From positions 1 through 64,000 of the forward strand of contig JAUIIL010000007.1 of assembly GCA_030431635.1 (NCBI GenBank): DNA of 64,000 nt, written 5' to 3'. The position numbers and the translations under genes were made by a program. Shown in pieces: positions 8,317 to 16,873 of this stretch (the first letter of the stretch is position 1; each line of letters starts with the position of its first letter). Source of the stretch: Bacteriovoracia bacterium (lineage in GTDB: Bacteria > Bdellovibrionota > Bacteriovoracia > Bacteriovoracales > Bacteriovoracaceae). The notes below the pieces were generated by a model that made no database searches, was not told the origin of the DNA, and saw only the letters and a program-made list of their open reading frames with translations.

Positions 8317-9092
8317 TGGAGCAGTCTATAAAACATGTTGCTATTATTATGGACGGTAATGGCCGCTGGGCCAAATCCCGTTTTAGACCTCGTTTTTGGG
8401 GTCATGTCAGAGGCTCGCATGTTGTTAGTGAAATCGTTGAAGAAGCCAGTGATTTAGGTTTAGAATCATTAACCCTCTACGCTTTTTCAAATGAGAATTG
8501 GTCAAGGCCATCAACAGAGATAAAGACGCTATTTAAGCTTTTAGATAAATTTCTTAAAAAAGAAAAGCAGCGCATTTTGGCCAATCAGATTTGCTTCCGA
8601 GTCATTGGTGATATTTCAGATTTACCTCAATCAACCAAAAAGAAAATCGAAGAGCTTACACAATTGACGGCCAAGGCATCGGGTTTGAAGCTTAACTTCG
8701 CCTTTAGTTATGGCTCAAAACAAGAAATTATCCAAGCAGTTAACTCATTTATTCAAAAAAATCCAGGTTCTCTCATTGAGCAAGATTCATTAGAAGCAGA
8801 GTTATTTGCTCCGGATATACCGGCCATTGATCTTCTGATTCGAACAAGCGGTGAGCAGAGGCTTTCTAATTTTCTTCTGTGGCAAGTCGCTTACGCAGAG
8901 CTATTTTTCACTCAGACCTTTTGGCCAGACTTTTCTAAGACTGAATTTCGCAGTATTATTAATGAAGTCCTAAAAAGAGAGAGAAGGTATGGAAGTCTTG
9001 AGTCAAAAAGCACTCTTGATGATGTTTCTCAAAAAGCTCTTTTGGCACATGCGCAGTTTGGAAAAGAAGAGAACCTTGAAGAAAAACACTAA
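8316..9092 (+). CDS. uppS: Undecaprenyl diphosphate synthase
   Basis: This cis-prenyltransferase makes the C55 carrier lipid for peptidoglycan and other envelope polymers. The catalytic MDGNGRWAK motif has Asp13. It is followed by RGSHVVSEIVE, LYAFSNENWSRP, LNFAFSYGSKQEI, DLLIRTSGEQRLSNFLLWQVAYAELFF and WPDF, all in family order. The 258-residue length is normal. It overlaps frr by one base and continues into cdsA, the usual order in many bacteria. Confidence 0.97.
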   Translation: MEQSIKHVAIIMDGNGRWAKSRFRPRFWGHVRGSHVVSEIVEEASDLGLESLTLYAFSNENWSRPSTEIKTLFKLLDKFLKKEKQRILANQICFRVIGDISDLPQSTKKKIEELTQLTAKASGLKLNFAFSYGSKQEIIQAVNSFIQKNPGSLIEQDSLEAELFAPDIPAIDLLIRTSGEQRLSNFLLWQVAYAELFFTQTFWPDFSKTEFRSIINEVLKRERRYGSLESKSTLDDVSQKALLAHAQFGKEENLEEKH

Positions 9093-9912
9093 ATTACGAA
9101 TTATTTCAGCTTTTGCTCTTATTTCACTCTTCTCTCTTGCTATTTTTTTAGGCAAGCAGTCTCTTCTTATCTTTTTTCTTATTTTTTCTTGTTTGATTGT
9201 TGATGAAATTGTCCACAATTTTATAGAAACAGGGCGGGCTTCAAAAACATATATTTTTTCTCAATTGCTCTTTATTGCTCCTTTTGTGTATCTGCACTTT
9301 GTTTCGCCAACGCAAGAAGCTCTCTTTTATGTTCGTTTACTGGCCCATGCTCTTAATTTGTTCTTGCTTTTATATTTACTTAGCGAAAACAGGTTAAAAG
9401 GATTTTTAAAAAACTGTTTAAAGAAAGCTCCTTTCCTTATAGGTCTTTTTGTTTTGATACCTGTACTGACTTTTAGCTCTGTTGTTTATTTTGAAAAATG
9501 GGAAATACTTCTTTTTTTCGCCATTGTTCTTAATTTTAGTGTCGACGTCTTTGCGTGGTTTTTTGGAAGAAAAATGGGAAAACATAAACTTTGGGTTGAA
9601 GTAAGTCCTTCTAAAACTGTAGAGGGAACTATTGGCGGAGTTTTATGTTCAGTTATTTTAGCGAGTCTTTTTAGCTATTATTTTCTTAATTCACTAAACT
9701 CAGTCATTGTCATAGGCCTATTTGTTCTTGCTTGCTGTGCTCAAATTGGCGATTTAATTCAATCAAAGCTCAAGAGGCAATTTGATTTAAAAGATAGCTC
9801 AGGTTTAATTCCTGGACACGGAGGAGTCTACGATAGAGTCGATAGCCTTCTCTTTGTTGGGCCATTCTATATTTTTTTCTTAGTTTGTTTTAGTCATTAT
9901 TTAAAAATTTAA
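9076..9912 (+). CDS. cdsA: Phosphatidate cytidylyltransferase
   Basis: CdsA makes CDP-diacylglycerol from phosphatidate and CTP, the precursor used by PssA encoded at 12788. The protein has about seven or eight membrane segments. The C-terminal signature is intact: SPSKTVEGTIGG, then QIGDLIQSKLKRQFDLKDSSGLIPGHGGVYDRVDSL. I prefer the TTG at 9076 (278 residues) because it gives a family-like N-terminus (KKNTKLRIISAFALIS) with GAAGAG 4 bases upstream and a 17-base overlap with uppS. ATG at 9049 or 8989 in the same frame would lengthen the overlap to 44 or 104 bases. Confidence 0.92.
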   Translation: MKKNTKLRIISAFALISLFSLAIFLGKQSLLIFFLIFSCLIVDEIVHNFIETGRASKTYIFSQLLFIAPFVYLHFVSPTQEALFYVRLLAHALNLFLLLYLLSENRLKGFLKNCLKKAPFLIGLFVLIPVLTFSSVVYFEKWEILLFFAIVLNFSVDVFAWFFGRKMGKHKLWVEVSPSKTVEGTIGGVLCSVILASLFSYYFLNSLNSVIVIGLFVLACCAQIGDLIQSKLKRQFDLKDSSGLIPGHGGVYDRVDSLLFVGPFYIFFLVCFSHYLKI

Positions 9913-9921
9913 GGTGCATGT

Positions 9922-11478
9922 ATGTTTATTGAAAAAGTTATTATATTTTTTGTTTTCCTAGGACCGTTAGTCTTTTTTCATGAGTTAGGGCATTTTCTTT
10001 TCGCTCGTTTGTTTGGTGTCAGAGTCGAGGTTTTCTCATTAGGATTTGGCCCTAAATTATTTAAAAGAAAAAAGAATGATACAGAGTACGCTATTTCTCT
10101 TATTCCTCTTGGGGGATATGTGAAAATGTTCGGAGACGATCCGATGAAAAAAGATGAAGTTCCAGAAAACGAAAGAGAGCATGCTTTTACTCACAAGTCG
10201 AAGTGGGCCAAATTTTGGATTGTCTTTGGAGGCCCGTTGGCCAATTTTATTTTGGCCTATTTTATTTACTTTGCTCTTCTTGTTGGAGGAGAGAAAGTAC
10301 CTGAGCCGAAGCTTGGTTTTATTCCATCAACCTCTGCTTATTATCAAATGGGATTAAGAACAGCTGATGTTTTAACCAAAGTTAATGATAAAGAAATTCT
10401 TGGCTTTGACGATCTTAATCTAGTTGATACTCAAATCAACACTATAACTGTTAAAAGAGGACAGGAGGACGTTAAGGTTAATATCAACAAAGAGTCTTCC
10501 GAGTTCATTCAAGATATTATGAGTTTTGCTCCAAACTTAAGAGCTCCAGTTGTGACAAACTTAAAAGGGGAAACATTTATTCTTTCAACTAAAGAGAAGA
10601 GTTATTCTCTTTCAGATTCTCTAGAGGATTTTGCTCGATTAGAGAGAAAAGAGTTTTATCTCTATCCCTTTAATATTGAAAAAGAAGAAGAGGTGGGAGC
10701 TGATTATGAGAGGGAGCAAAAAATTGTTTTTGACTCTAACTTGTATGAAGAACTTATTAATAAATATCAACTTTATCCAGCGGACTTAATGGTAAGCAGT
10801 ATTGTGATGGGGTCTCCAGCGGATAAGAGCAAACTTAAGAAAGGAGACATCATTTTAAAAATCAATACAGAAACTTTGTTTGGGTTTAATCAATTAAGAA
10901 ATAAAATCCAAGAGCTAGGTAATGATGAAGAAGTTAAGATTGAGTACTACCGTGATTCTCAACTTTTACAACTTTCTCTAAAACCAGAAGTTCAAACAAT
11001 TCAAGAAAAAACGATTAAGACAATAGGTGTTTATAGCTCAGTTGTCCCTGCAAAACCTAGGATGGTTGAGAGTTCAAAGAAATCATTCTGGGATTCTCTT
11101 ATTTTGTCATACAAGAGAACGTCTGAAGCTATGGAGAAAACTGTTGCTGGTTTTTTTAAACTCTTCTCGGGAGAAGCCTCTTTAAAGAGTATTGGTGGGC
11201 CTGTGGCCATTGCAAAAGTTGCTGCAGATTCATTAAGCATAAGTCTTTCTTACTTTTTTAGATTAATGGCCATCATTTCTATTAACCTTGGAATTATTAA
11301 CTTATTCCCAATTCCTGTTTTAGATGGGGGACATATTGTTTTTCTTATTTTAGAAGTTATTAATAGAGGCCCATTGTCGCAAAGAAAAATGGAAATAGCG
11401 CAACAGTTTGGAGTTTCATTACTGCTACTTCTTATCACTTTTGCTCTCTATAATGATTTTTCAAGACTCTTTGGTTAA
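9922..11478 (+). CDS. rseP: Site-2 intramembrane zinc metalloprotease RseP
   Basis: This protease cleaves membrane-bound substrates such as anti-sigma factors and remnant signal peptides. Zinc-binding HELGH is at residues 20-24 in the first membrane segment. Then come GGYVKMFGDDP, a periplasmic region with at least one clear PDZ domain (SSIVMGSPADKSKLKKGDIILKIN), and the C-terminal NLFPIPVLDGGHIVF that supplies the third zinc ligand. At 518 residues it is longer than the usual ~450, owing to an enlarged PDZ region (about 150-270). It follows cdsA by 9 bases; the dxr gene usual at this position is absent. Confidence 0.96.
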   Translation: MFIEKVIIFFVFLGPLVFFHELGHFLFARLFGVRVEVFSLGFGPKLFKRKKNDTEYAISLIPLGGYVKMFGDDPMKKDEVPENEREHAFTHKSKWAKFWIVFGGPLANFILAYFIYFALLVGGEKVPEPKLGFIPSTSAYYQMGLRTADVLTKVNDKEILGFDDLNLVDTQINTITVKRGQEDVKVNINKESSEFIQDIMSFAPNLRAPVVTNLKGETFILSTKEKSYSLSDSLEDFARLERKEFYLYPFNIEKEEEVGADYEREQKIVFDSNLYEELINKYQLYPADLMVSSIVMGSPADKSKLKKGDIILKINTETLFGFNQLRNKIQELGNDEEVKIEYYRDSQLLQLSLKPEVQTIQEKTIKTIGVYSSVVPAKPRMVESSKKSFWDSLILSYKRTSEAMEKTVAGFFKLFSGEASLKSIGGPVAIAKVAADSLSISLSYFFRLMAIISINLGIINLFPIPVLDGGHIVFLILEVINRGPLSQRKMEIAQQFGVSLLLLLITFALYNDFSRLFG

Positions 11479-11481
11479 TCA

Positions 11482-12084
11482 GTGAGTTACCTTTTTCTTG
11501 ATACAACCTCTGGTGTTCGTATTGCCCTTTGGGAAGAAAAGAAAAACGTATTTGCCCATACCTTTACTCAAAATGCAAAAGGCTCGCAAGTCCTTCATTC
11601 TCAAGTCTATCAAATATTGAAAGAGAACAATCTTTCAATAGAAGATTTAAAAGGACTTATATATATAGCAGGTCCTGGTTCCTATACAGGAATGAGACTC
11701 TCTGTTGGTTTTGCTGATATTTTAAAATGGCAAGAGATGAGCGTTTATTCTTTCTACCACTTTGAAGTTCCTCATCTAGTTGGCGTTGATTCAGGTCAAT
11801 GGTTTTCAACAGCTTTCAAAGGAGAGTATTTTCTTTATGAGTGGGAAGGGGATAAAAGTGAAAAAGGTTTGTTTTCTCAAGAGGAGTTAATGAAGCGATT
11901 AACTCATAAAAATATTTATTCTCTTAATCAACTCTCTTCGCTATCAGATATTGAAAGTGAGTACACAAATGAACTTATTTTAAAAAAAGCTGAAGTGCTT
12001 TTTCCTTTGTTAATTTCTAAAAAATACAATAGAGAAGCTTTTTATTATAGAAATATTGATGAGGAGTTTAAAAAGCCCAAATGA
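11482..12084 (+). CDS. tsaB: tRNA threonylcarbamoyladenosine biosynthesis protein TsaB
   Basis: TsaB is the inactive-ASKHA partner of TsaD in making t6A37 on ANN-decoding tRNAs. The N-terminal LFLDTTSGVRIAL and the signature GLIYIAGPGSYTGMRLSVGFADIL match the family. The second half is divergent, as is common for TsaB. The start is GTG three bases after the rseP stop with no clear Shine-Dalgarno sequence, suggesting translational coupling to rseP. The 200-residue length is normal to slightly short. Confidence 0.85.
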   Translation: MSYLFLDTTSGVRIALWEEKKNVFAHTFTQNAKGSQVLHSQVYQILKENNLSIEDLKGLIYIAGPGSYTGMRLSVGFADILKWQEMSVYSFYHFEVPHLVGVDSGQWFSTAFKGEYFLYEWEGDKSEKGLFSQEELMKRLTHKNIYSLNQLSSLSDIESEYTNELILKKAEVLFPLLISKKYNREAFYYRNIDEEFKKPK

Positions 12085-12104
12085 TAGGTTTATTAAACAT
12101 TTTG

Positions 12105-12113
12105 TGCTAGTCT
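12105..12113 (+). promoter_or_regulatory. Extended -10 promoter of the psd-like gene
   Basis: TGCTAGTCT is an extended -10 element (TGC directly before TAGTCT) without a convincing -35. It ends 5 bases before the first ATG at 12119 and 8 before the second at 12122, so a leaderless transcript is likely; no Shine-Dalgarno sequence is present. Confidence 0.4.
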
Positions 12114-12118
12114 GAATT

Positions 12119-12769
12119 ATGATGAATAGAACTTTTATTCCTAAAAATATTCAATATTCGATACTCTTTTTTTTAGTAGTAAGTTTGTTTTTTTTTCCTT
12201 TTTCTTTTTTTCTTCTTTTCTCACTAATAAGCTCTTTAATTTTTATTGCTTTTAGAAAACCTAAACCTATTTATCGAGATAGGGTCAAAAAAAGTGCCGC
12301 TATTTTTCTGGCTCCGGTCAACGCAATCGTTGAAAGAGTAAGAGATGTTAGGATTGAAGAAAAAGAGTATAAAGAGATAACGATGTTGGTGGGTGTGTTT
12401 TCACAATGGGCCCTTCACCTACCCTTAAGTGCTGAGGTCGACGAAATTCTCTCCCATGAAGGAAAAAAGAAGTGGAGCCTTCTTTCTTTACCTACAGCGA
12501 TAGAGGATTTAAATGCATTGAAGCAAACCCAAGTTTTTTTACGCTCAAAGCATGATAAGAGAGTTATTTTGAAGTTCTTTCCCTCCATTCTCGGGATTTC
12601 TCCTGTGATTTGGCCTACTTCTGGGGATAGAGGAATTGCAGCTTCTTGTTTTGGTTTTTTTCCTTTAGGAGGCAAAGTTCAAATTCTGCTTCCTTCAGCA
12701 AGTAAGATATTCGTATCAGAAGGAGATATATTACTTGCTGGTGACAGTGTCGTGGCCAATTTACAATAA
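12119..12769 (+). CDS. Phosphatidylserine decarboxylase homologue with degenerate active site
   Basis: By alignment from memory with the short (about 210-230 residue) class of phosphatidylserine decarboxylases, this 216-residue protein has the family layout. It has two N-terminal membrane segments (about 11-45), then the block normally SPADGKV, then F...H, then the block normally RFGSR..V.LP. The key residues differ. The catalytic Asp of PADG is Asn68 in PVNA, and the pyruvoyl-forming Ser of FGSR is Gly185 in LGGK; only His100 remains. Without the Ser the proenzyme cannot form its pyruvoyl group, so decarboxylation is not expected. It sits directly before pssA, the gene for PS synthase, as true psd genes often do. 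Confidence 0.75.
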   Translation: MMNRTFIPKNIQYSILFFLVVSLFFFPFSFFLLFSLISSLIFIAFRKPKPIYRDRVKKSAAIFLAPVNAIVERVRDVRIEEKEYKEITMLVGVFSQWALHLPLSAEVDEILSHEGKKKWSLLSLPTAIEDLNALKQTQVFLRSKHDKRVILKFFPSILGISPVIWPTSGDRGIAASCFGFFPLGGKVQILLPSASKIFVSEGDILLAGDSVVANLQ

Positions 12770-12787
12770 AAATTATAGGAAGAGAGT

Positions 12788-13594
12788 ATGCAAGAGAGCA
12801 AAAGAATAGCTTATTTAATACCAAATTTATTCACGGCCCTGAATATGGGATGTGGTTTTACTGCCATTATGATGGCCTTGCGATTTGATTTTTATAAAGC
12901 TTGTATGTTTCTGGTACTGGGAGCTTTGTTTGATCTTGTTGATGGAAGAGTGGCCCGTATGATGGGGACTCAAAGCTCATTTGGAGAGCAGTTTGACTCT
13001 TTAAGTGATCTTATTTCTTTTGGAGTGGCTCCGGCCATCATTTATTACTTGCGCTTTCTCGATCATACAGGACGCTTAGGAATGGTCGCTTCTTTTCTCT
13101 TTCTGCTATGTGGAGCTTTAAGGCTTGCTCGCTTTAATGCAAACATTGATAAGATTTCTTCAGAGTTTTTTCAAGGTCTTCCAATTCCAGGTGCTTCAAT
13201 CGCTATTATTGGAAGTGTGCTCCTCTCCCTTGAGCTCTCTGTTGATACAACCGATCCAGCTATTCAAAGTGTGGCCATCGCTTATATTACTTTTTATTCA
13301 CTTTTAATGATTTCAAATATTGCTTTTCCTTCTTTTAAGAATTCTCCATGGCTCAAAAAAAGAAAAAAACAATTCTTAATGCTGGTTTTTGCTTTAGTTG
13401 GATCTTTATTTCTCTATGAAGAACTGATGGTTTTAGTGACTATTACTTCTTACGTTATCCTTTCGATGATTTATTTTTTCTTAAAAAGAGAGAAATTTGA
13501 AGGGGTGTTTGAATGGAAAAATGATGAATCTGATGAAGAAGATGAAATTTCAGCTAGTCTTCCTCATGAACAAACTCAAGACAGTACCCATTAA
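12788..13594 (+). CDS. pssA: CDP-diacylglycerol-serine O-phosphatidyltransferase
   Basis: This membrane enzyme makes phosphatidylserine from CDP-diacylglycerol and serine. The CDP-alcohol phosphatidyltransferase motif DG-x2-AR-x8-G-x3-D-x3-D is complete: Asp52, Gly53, Ala56, Arg57, Gly66, Asp70 and Asp74. Seven to eight membrane segments follow, then an acidic C-terminal tail (from about residue 240). The 268-residue length fits the Bacillus-type (type II) family. It follows the psd-like gene by 18 bases with AGGAAGAG before the ATG. CdsA upstream supplies its substrate. Confidence 0.93.
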   Translation: MQESKRIAYLIPNLFTALNMGCGFTAIMMALRFDFYKACMFLVLGALFDLVDGRVARMMGTQSSFGEQFDSLSDLISFGVAPAIIYYLRFLDHTGRLGMVASFLFLLCGALRLARFNANIDKISSEFFQGLPIPGASIAIIGSVLLSLELSVDTTDPAIQSVAIAYITFYSLLMISNIAFPSFKNSPWLKKRKKQFLMLVFALVGSLFLYEELMVLVTITSYVILSMIYFFLKREKFEGVFEWKNDESDEEDEISASLPHEQTQDSTH

Positions 13595-14349
13595 TGAATC
13601 ATTTTAAGATAAGTCTCGCTTATAAGGGGACAAATTATTTTGGATGGCAAGTTCAACCGAATCAAAGAACAATACAAGGGGAAATCAATCATGCCCTTGA
13701 AAAAATTCTGAAAAATAAAAACTTTAAAACTCTCGGTGCTGGAAGAACAGATGCTGGGGTTCATGCGAAAGCGCAAGTTTGCAAAATCTCAATTGATTTA
13801 ACAATTGAAGAAAGAGGTTTACTTAAGGGCCTCAATTCTTTTTTACCTCAAGACATTAGAGTTCTTAGCTGTGAAAAAATAAATGAAGCATTTATGCCAA
13901 CGGTCGATGCTATTTCTAAAAGATATGAGTACCTCTTCACAAATAATGAATACAGCCATCCTCTAACAGCAGATCTTATTTCTAATATAAGTTATGAGCT
14001 AGATGTTCAGTTGATGAAAGAAGCCTGTAAGCTCTTTATTGGTGAGTTTGATTTTGCTAACTTTCAAACAACCGGCACAGAAGTTAAATCCACAGTGAGA
14101 AGGGTTTTTGTTTGCGAACTTTATCAAGAAAACTCACAAGAGTTTGGAGAGTTCTTTAGGTTTAGTGTTGAGGGAGATGGCTTTTTGAAGCAAATGGTCA
14201 GACTCATGATGGGAGCTGTTTGGGAGATTGGACGAGGGAAATCAACCTTGGATGATTTGAGAGAAGCTCTAAGTATGCAAAAAACGATTCGTGTCGGCCC
14301 AGTGGCCCCTCCTCAAGGGCTTTATATGTGCGAAGTTCGGTATAAGTAG
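13594..14349 (+). CDS. truA: tRNA pseudouridine(38-40) synthase
   Basis: TruA isomerises uridines 38-40 in the anticodon arm. The catalytic motif GAGRTDAGVHA carries Asp53. Other family blocks are YKGTNYFGWQVQPNQRTIQGE at the N-terminus, KRYEYLF in the middle, and FLKQMVRLMMGAVWEIGRGK near the C-terminus. The 251-residue length is normal. Its ATG overlaps the pssA stop by one base (TAATG), indicating coupling. Confidence 0.96.
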   Translation: MNHFKISLAYKGTNYFGWQVQPNQRTIQGEINHALEKILKNKNFKTLGAGRTDAGVHAKAQVCKISIDLTIEERGLLKGLNSFLPQDIRVLSCEKINEAFMPTVDAISKRYEYLFTNNEYSHPLTADLISNISYELDVQLMKEACKLFIGEFDFANFQTTGTEVKSTVRRVFVCELYQENSQEFGEFFRFSVEGDGFLKQMVRLMMGAVWEIGRGKSTLDDLREALSMQKTIRVGPVAPPQGLYMCEVRYK

Positions 14350-14358
14350 AAGGAAATA

Positions 14359-14387
14359 TTGGACTTTTCGTTCTCTTATGCTATGTT
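14359..14387 (+). promoter_or_regulatory. Promoter of tig
   Basis: TTGGAC and TATGTT are separated by 17 bases, with TGC immediately before the -10 (extended -10). Transcription should start near 14394, giving a leader of about 28 bases with AAGGA before the ATG at 14422. Confidence 0.6.
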
Positions 14388-14421
14388 CTGCCAGCATTCA
14401 TTAACAAGATAAGGATAACAA

Positions 14422-15708
14422 ATGGCCTACGAAATTGAGTCTATTAACGGTTGTACAAAAAAATTCAAGTTTAACTTTGAGTCAGTAGATCTTTCAAAAG
14501 AAATCGATCATGCTTTGGCCAGAAAACGTGAAAGCGTAAACCTTAAGGGATTTAGAAAAGGAAAAGCTCCTCTTGAGATGGTGAGAAATCTCTATGGCCC
14601 TCAAGTTGAAAACGATGCTCTTTATCAATTTGTTTCAAAAGAGTATTTTGATGCTGTTCAAAAAGAAGGACTTCGTGCTGTTGGTTATCCAAAGTTTGGA
14701 AATACTGAATATAAATCTGATGTTAACCATGTTTCTTTTGAAGCAACTGTTGAAATTTTCCCGGAAGTCGAAATCAAAGATTACTCTTCATACGAATTTT
14801 CTGAAGACAAAGTTGAGGTGACAGACGAGGAAGTTCAAGAGCTAAGAAATAACTACCTAAATTCTAAATCAGAAATGCTTCCTATTGAAGATACATCAAC
14901 TGCTCTGGCCATTGGTCAACACGCAGTGATGAACTTTGAAGGTGAGAAAGAAGATGGAAGTAAACCAGAGAATATGGCCGGGAAGGAATTTGTTCTTGAG
15001 ATTGGTTCAAATCAGTTCATTCCAGGTTTTGAAGAGCAGATGGTGGGAATGAAAGCAGGAGAAAAGAAGACAATTGAAGTTACTTTTCCTGAAACTTACC
15101 ATGAGGAATCTCTAAAAGGGAGACCAGCAAAGTTTCACATAGAGCTTCTTGAAATAAAAGAAAAGAAGGTTCCTGAGCTTACAGATGAAATAGCAAAAGA
15201 ATTTGGATTTGAGTCTTCTGAAGAGATGAATACAAAGCTTAAAGAAAATCTTAAATTGCAAAAGCAAAGAGCTTCTCAGGAAAAACTTCAAGGAGAAATT
15301 CTTAACAAACTAATTGAAGAGAATAAGTTTGATGTTCCTCAAGCCTTAGTTGAGCAACAAAAAGATGCAATTAAAAAAGATCTGACTAATAACTTAAAAC
15401 AACAAGGCTTCACTGATGAGATGTGTGAGCAGTACTTTTCGAAGTGGAGTGATGATCTTAATCAAAAAGGTGAATTTCAAGTTCGTTCAGGACTAATCCT
15501 TGATAAAATAGCAAGAGATCTTGGGATTGAAGCGAAAGAGTCTGACCTTGATGAGAAACTTGAAGAGATGGCTTCTCAATCAGGAATGGAAAAGGGTCAA
15601 ATCGAGCAGTACTACAAGTCAAATGCAAACTTAAAACAAAATATGCTTTATGTGATTAGAGAAGAGAAAACTTTTGACGCTCTAAAAAGCAAAATGAAAG
15701 TTAAGTAG
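14422..15708 (+). CDS. tig: Trigger factor
   Basis: Trigger factor is the ribosome-bound chaperone and prolyl isomerase met first by nascent chains. The ribosome-docking signature GFRKGKAP is in the N-terminal domain. The FKBP-type isomerase domain follows (about 160-250, with LEIGSNQFIPGFEEQMVGMKAGEKKTI split over the family blocks), then a long helical C-terminal chaperone domain. The 428-residue length is typical. No clp genes follow; the next gene is convergent with only 7 bases between stops. Confidence 0.97.
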   Translation: MAYEIESINGCTKKFKFNFESVDLSKEIDHALARKRESVNLKGFRKGKAPLEMVRNLYGPQVENDALYQFVSKEYFDAVQKEGLRAVGYPKFGNTEYKSDVNHVSFEATVEIFPEVEIKDYSSYEFSEDKVEVTDEEVQELRNNYLNSKSEMLPIEDTSTALAIGQHAVMNFEGEKEDGSKPENMAGKEFVLEIGSNQFIPGFEEQMVGMKAGEKKTIEVTFPETYHEESLKGRPAKFHIELLEIKEKKVPELTDEIAKEFGFESSEEMNTKLKENLKLQKQRASQEKLQGEILNKLIEENKFDVPQALVEQQKDAIKKDLTNNLKQQGFTDEMCEQYFSKWSDDLNQKGEFQVRSGLILDKIARDLGIEAKESDLDEKLEEMASQSGMEKGQIEQYYKSNANLKQNMLYVIREEKTFDALKSKMKVK

Positions 15709-15715
15709 TCATTAC

Positions 15716-16726
15716 TTATTTCCTGCATTTGATAATCCAGATTTCGTTTTTGAGTTGATGGCGGCATTTATGAATGCCTCTGGGAGAATATATTCTTTGA
15801 GGAAGCTTTAGGGGAATATGTTTTCTTTTTTGAAAATTGACATCATGAACACTCAAAAGAATCAGCCCAATTGCCCATTTTCTTTTTCCAAATAAGAAAA
15901 GACCAAACCCCACAAGTAAAAACATATTCACCTGAATCAGAGGGAAAAAACCCACGACAAGTGAAGCTTTTTGAACAATGACCAAAAAAACTTCAACTAA
16001 GTATTTTGCCATTTGAAGCTGTAGAGAAAACAGGGGAAGGAAGTAAGTCAAAAGAAGAAAAGGAAAGAAGCAGACAAAGATAAAAGTGAGAAGAGGTGAA
16101 AGAAGAAAAGCGATAGGACTAATAGAGGTTTGAAAAAAGTAGTTAATCATTATTTGCCCCATAAAAAAATGAAGCCACATTCTAGGAGGCCTAAAAAAAA
16201 GAATGCCTAGAAACAGTAGGCTAAAGCAGAAACTGAGCGGTGAAGCCTGAAATCCTCCTCTTATAACATCTCCTATAAAAACAAAGAAAAGCCCTATCAA
16301 AGGAGATATTCCTCTAGGAAGAAAATGAAGGAGGACAATTCTTTTTAGAGAAAATAAATGAGGAAGAAAAAAAATACCCATAAAAACAAAAGAAAAAAAC
16401 CTCATAAGAAAAGTCATTCTAAGTAAACTCTTCAGTGGAGCGAGATGAATTCCAGATGGAGTCAAAAGGTGAATGAGCCCTAGTTTCTTGAGTTGTTCCT
16501 TGAGAACTCTTAGTCTTTTGGTGGAAAAAGATGTTGTTGTTTTTGAAAGAAAATTTGTCAGTTCACTATTTTTCCAAATTTTATCTATCTCGTTATTTCG
16601 TTGCCTGATAAAAGAAGGGGTTTTGTTTGAAAAGGAAAGAGTGGCCTTTAATGTCCTCTCCCTAAAAACAAGGGAGAAAAACAAAAAATTAAAGAAATAA
16701 AAGTAAAAAAGAGCGTTTTTAAGCAT
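15716..16726 (-). CDS. ComEC/Rec2-like competence-domain membrane protein, stand-alone
   Basis: This 336-residue protein has about eight hydrophobic segments. Near residue 84 it carries LIHLLTPSGIHL, which corresponds to the HLLAISGLH signature of the ComEC competence (channel) domain. The N-terminal OB-fold and C-terminal metallo-beta-lactamase domains of full-length ComEC (700-800 residues) are absent. The C-terminal ~45 residues are basic with two cysteines. It may be a minimal DNA-uptake channel or a diverged relative. There is no Shine-Dalgarno sequence at the ATG. It is convergent with tig and divergent from nadC. Confidence 0.65.
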   Translation of the reverse strand: MLKNALFYFYFFNFLFFSLVFRERTLKATLSFSNKTPSFIRQRNNEIDKIWKNSELTNFLSKTTTSFSTKRLRVLKEQLKKLGLIHLLTPSGIHLAPLKSLLRMTFLMRFFSFVFMGIFFLPHLFSLKRIVLLHFLPRGISPLIGLFFVFIGDVIRGGFQASPLSFCFSLLFLGILFFRPPRMWLHFFMGQIMINYFFQTSISPIAFLLSPLLTFIFVCFFPFLLLTYFLPLFSLQLQMAKYLVEVFLVIVQKASLVVGFFPLIQVNMFLLVGFGLFLFGKRKWAIGLILLSVHDVNFQKRKHIPLKLPQRIYSPRGIHKCRHQLKNEIWIIKCRK

Positions 16727-16873
16727 TTCAGAACTTTTGCAAGGAAGTAGACAAAAATCGCTCCTCCAAAGGGTCTAAATGAGGTCTTTTTTGGCCTTGG
16801 TTGAGCAAAAAATACTCTATGAGCTTGCAAAAAAAGGCTAAATTATCTACAACCTCAGATTGAGGTAAGTATC

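Noticed and set aside
16795-16812. Second possible sigma-54 promoter (TTGGCC...GAGCA) before nadC
   Set aside because: GG-N10-GC spacing holds, but the -12 element reads GAGC where TTGC is expected, and the -24 lacks the A of GGCA.
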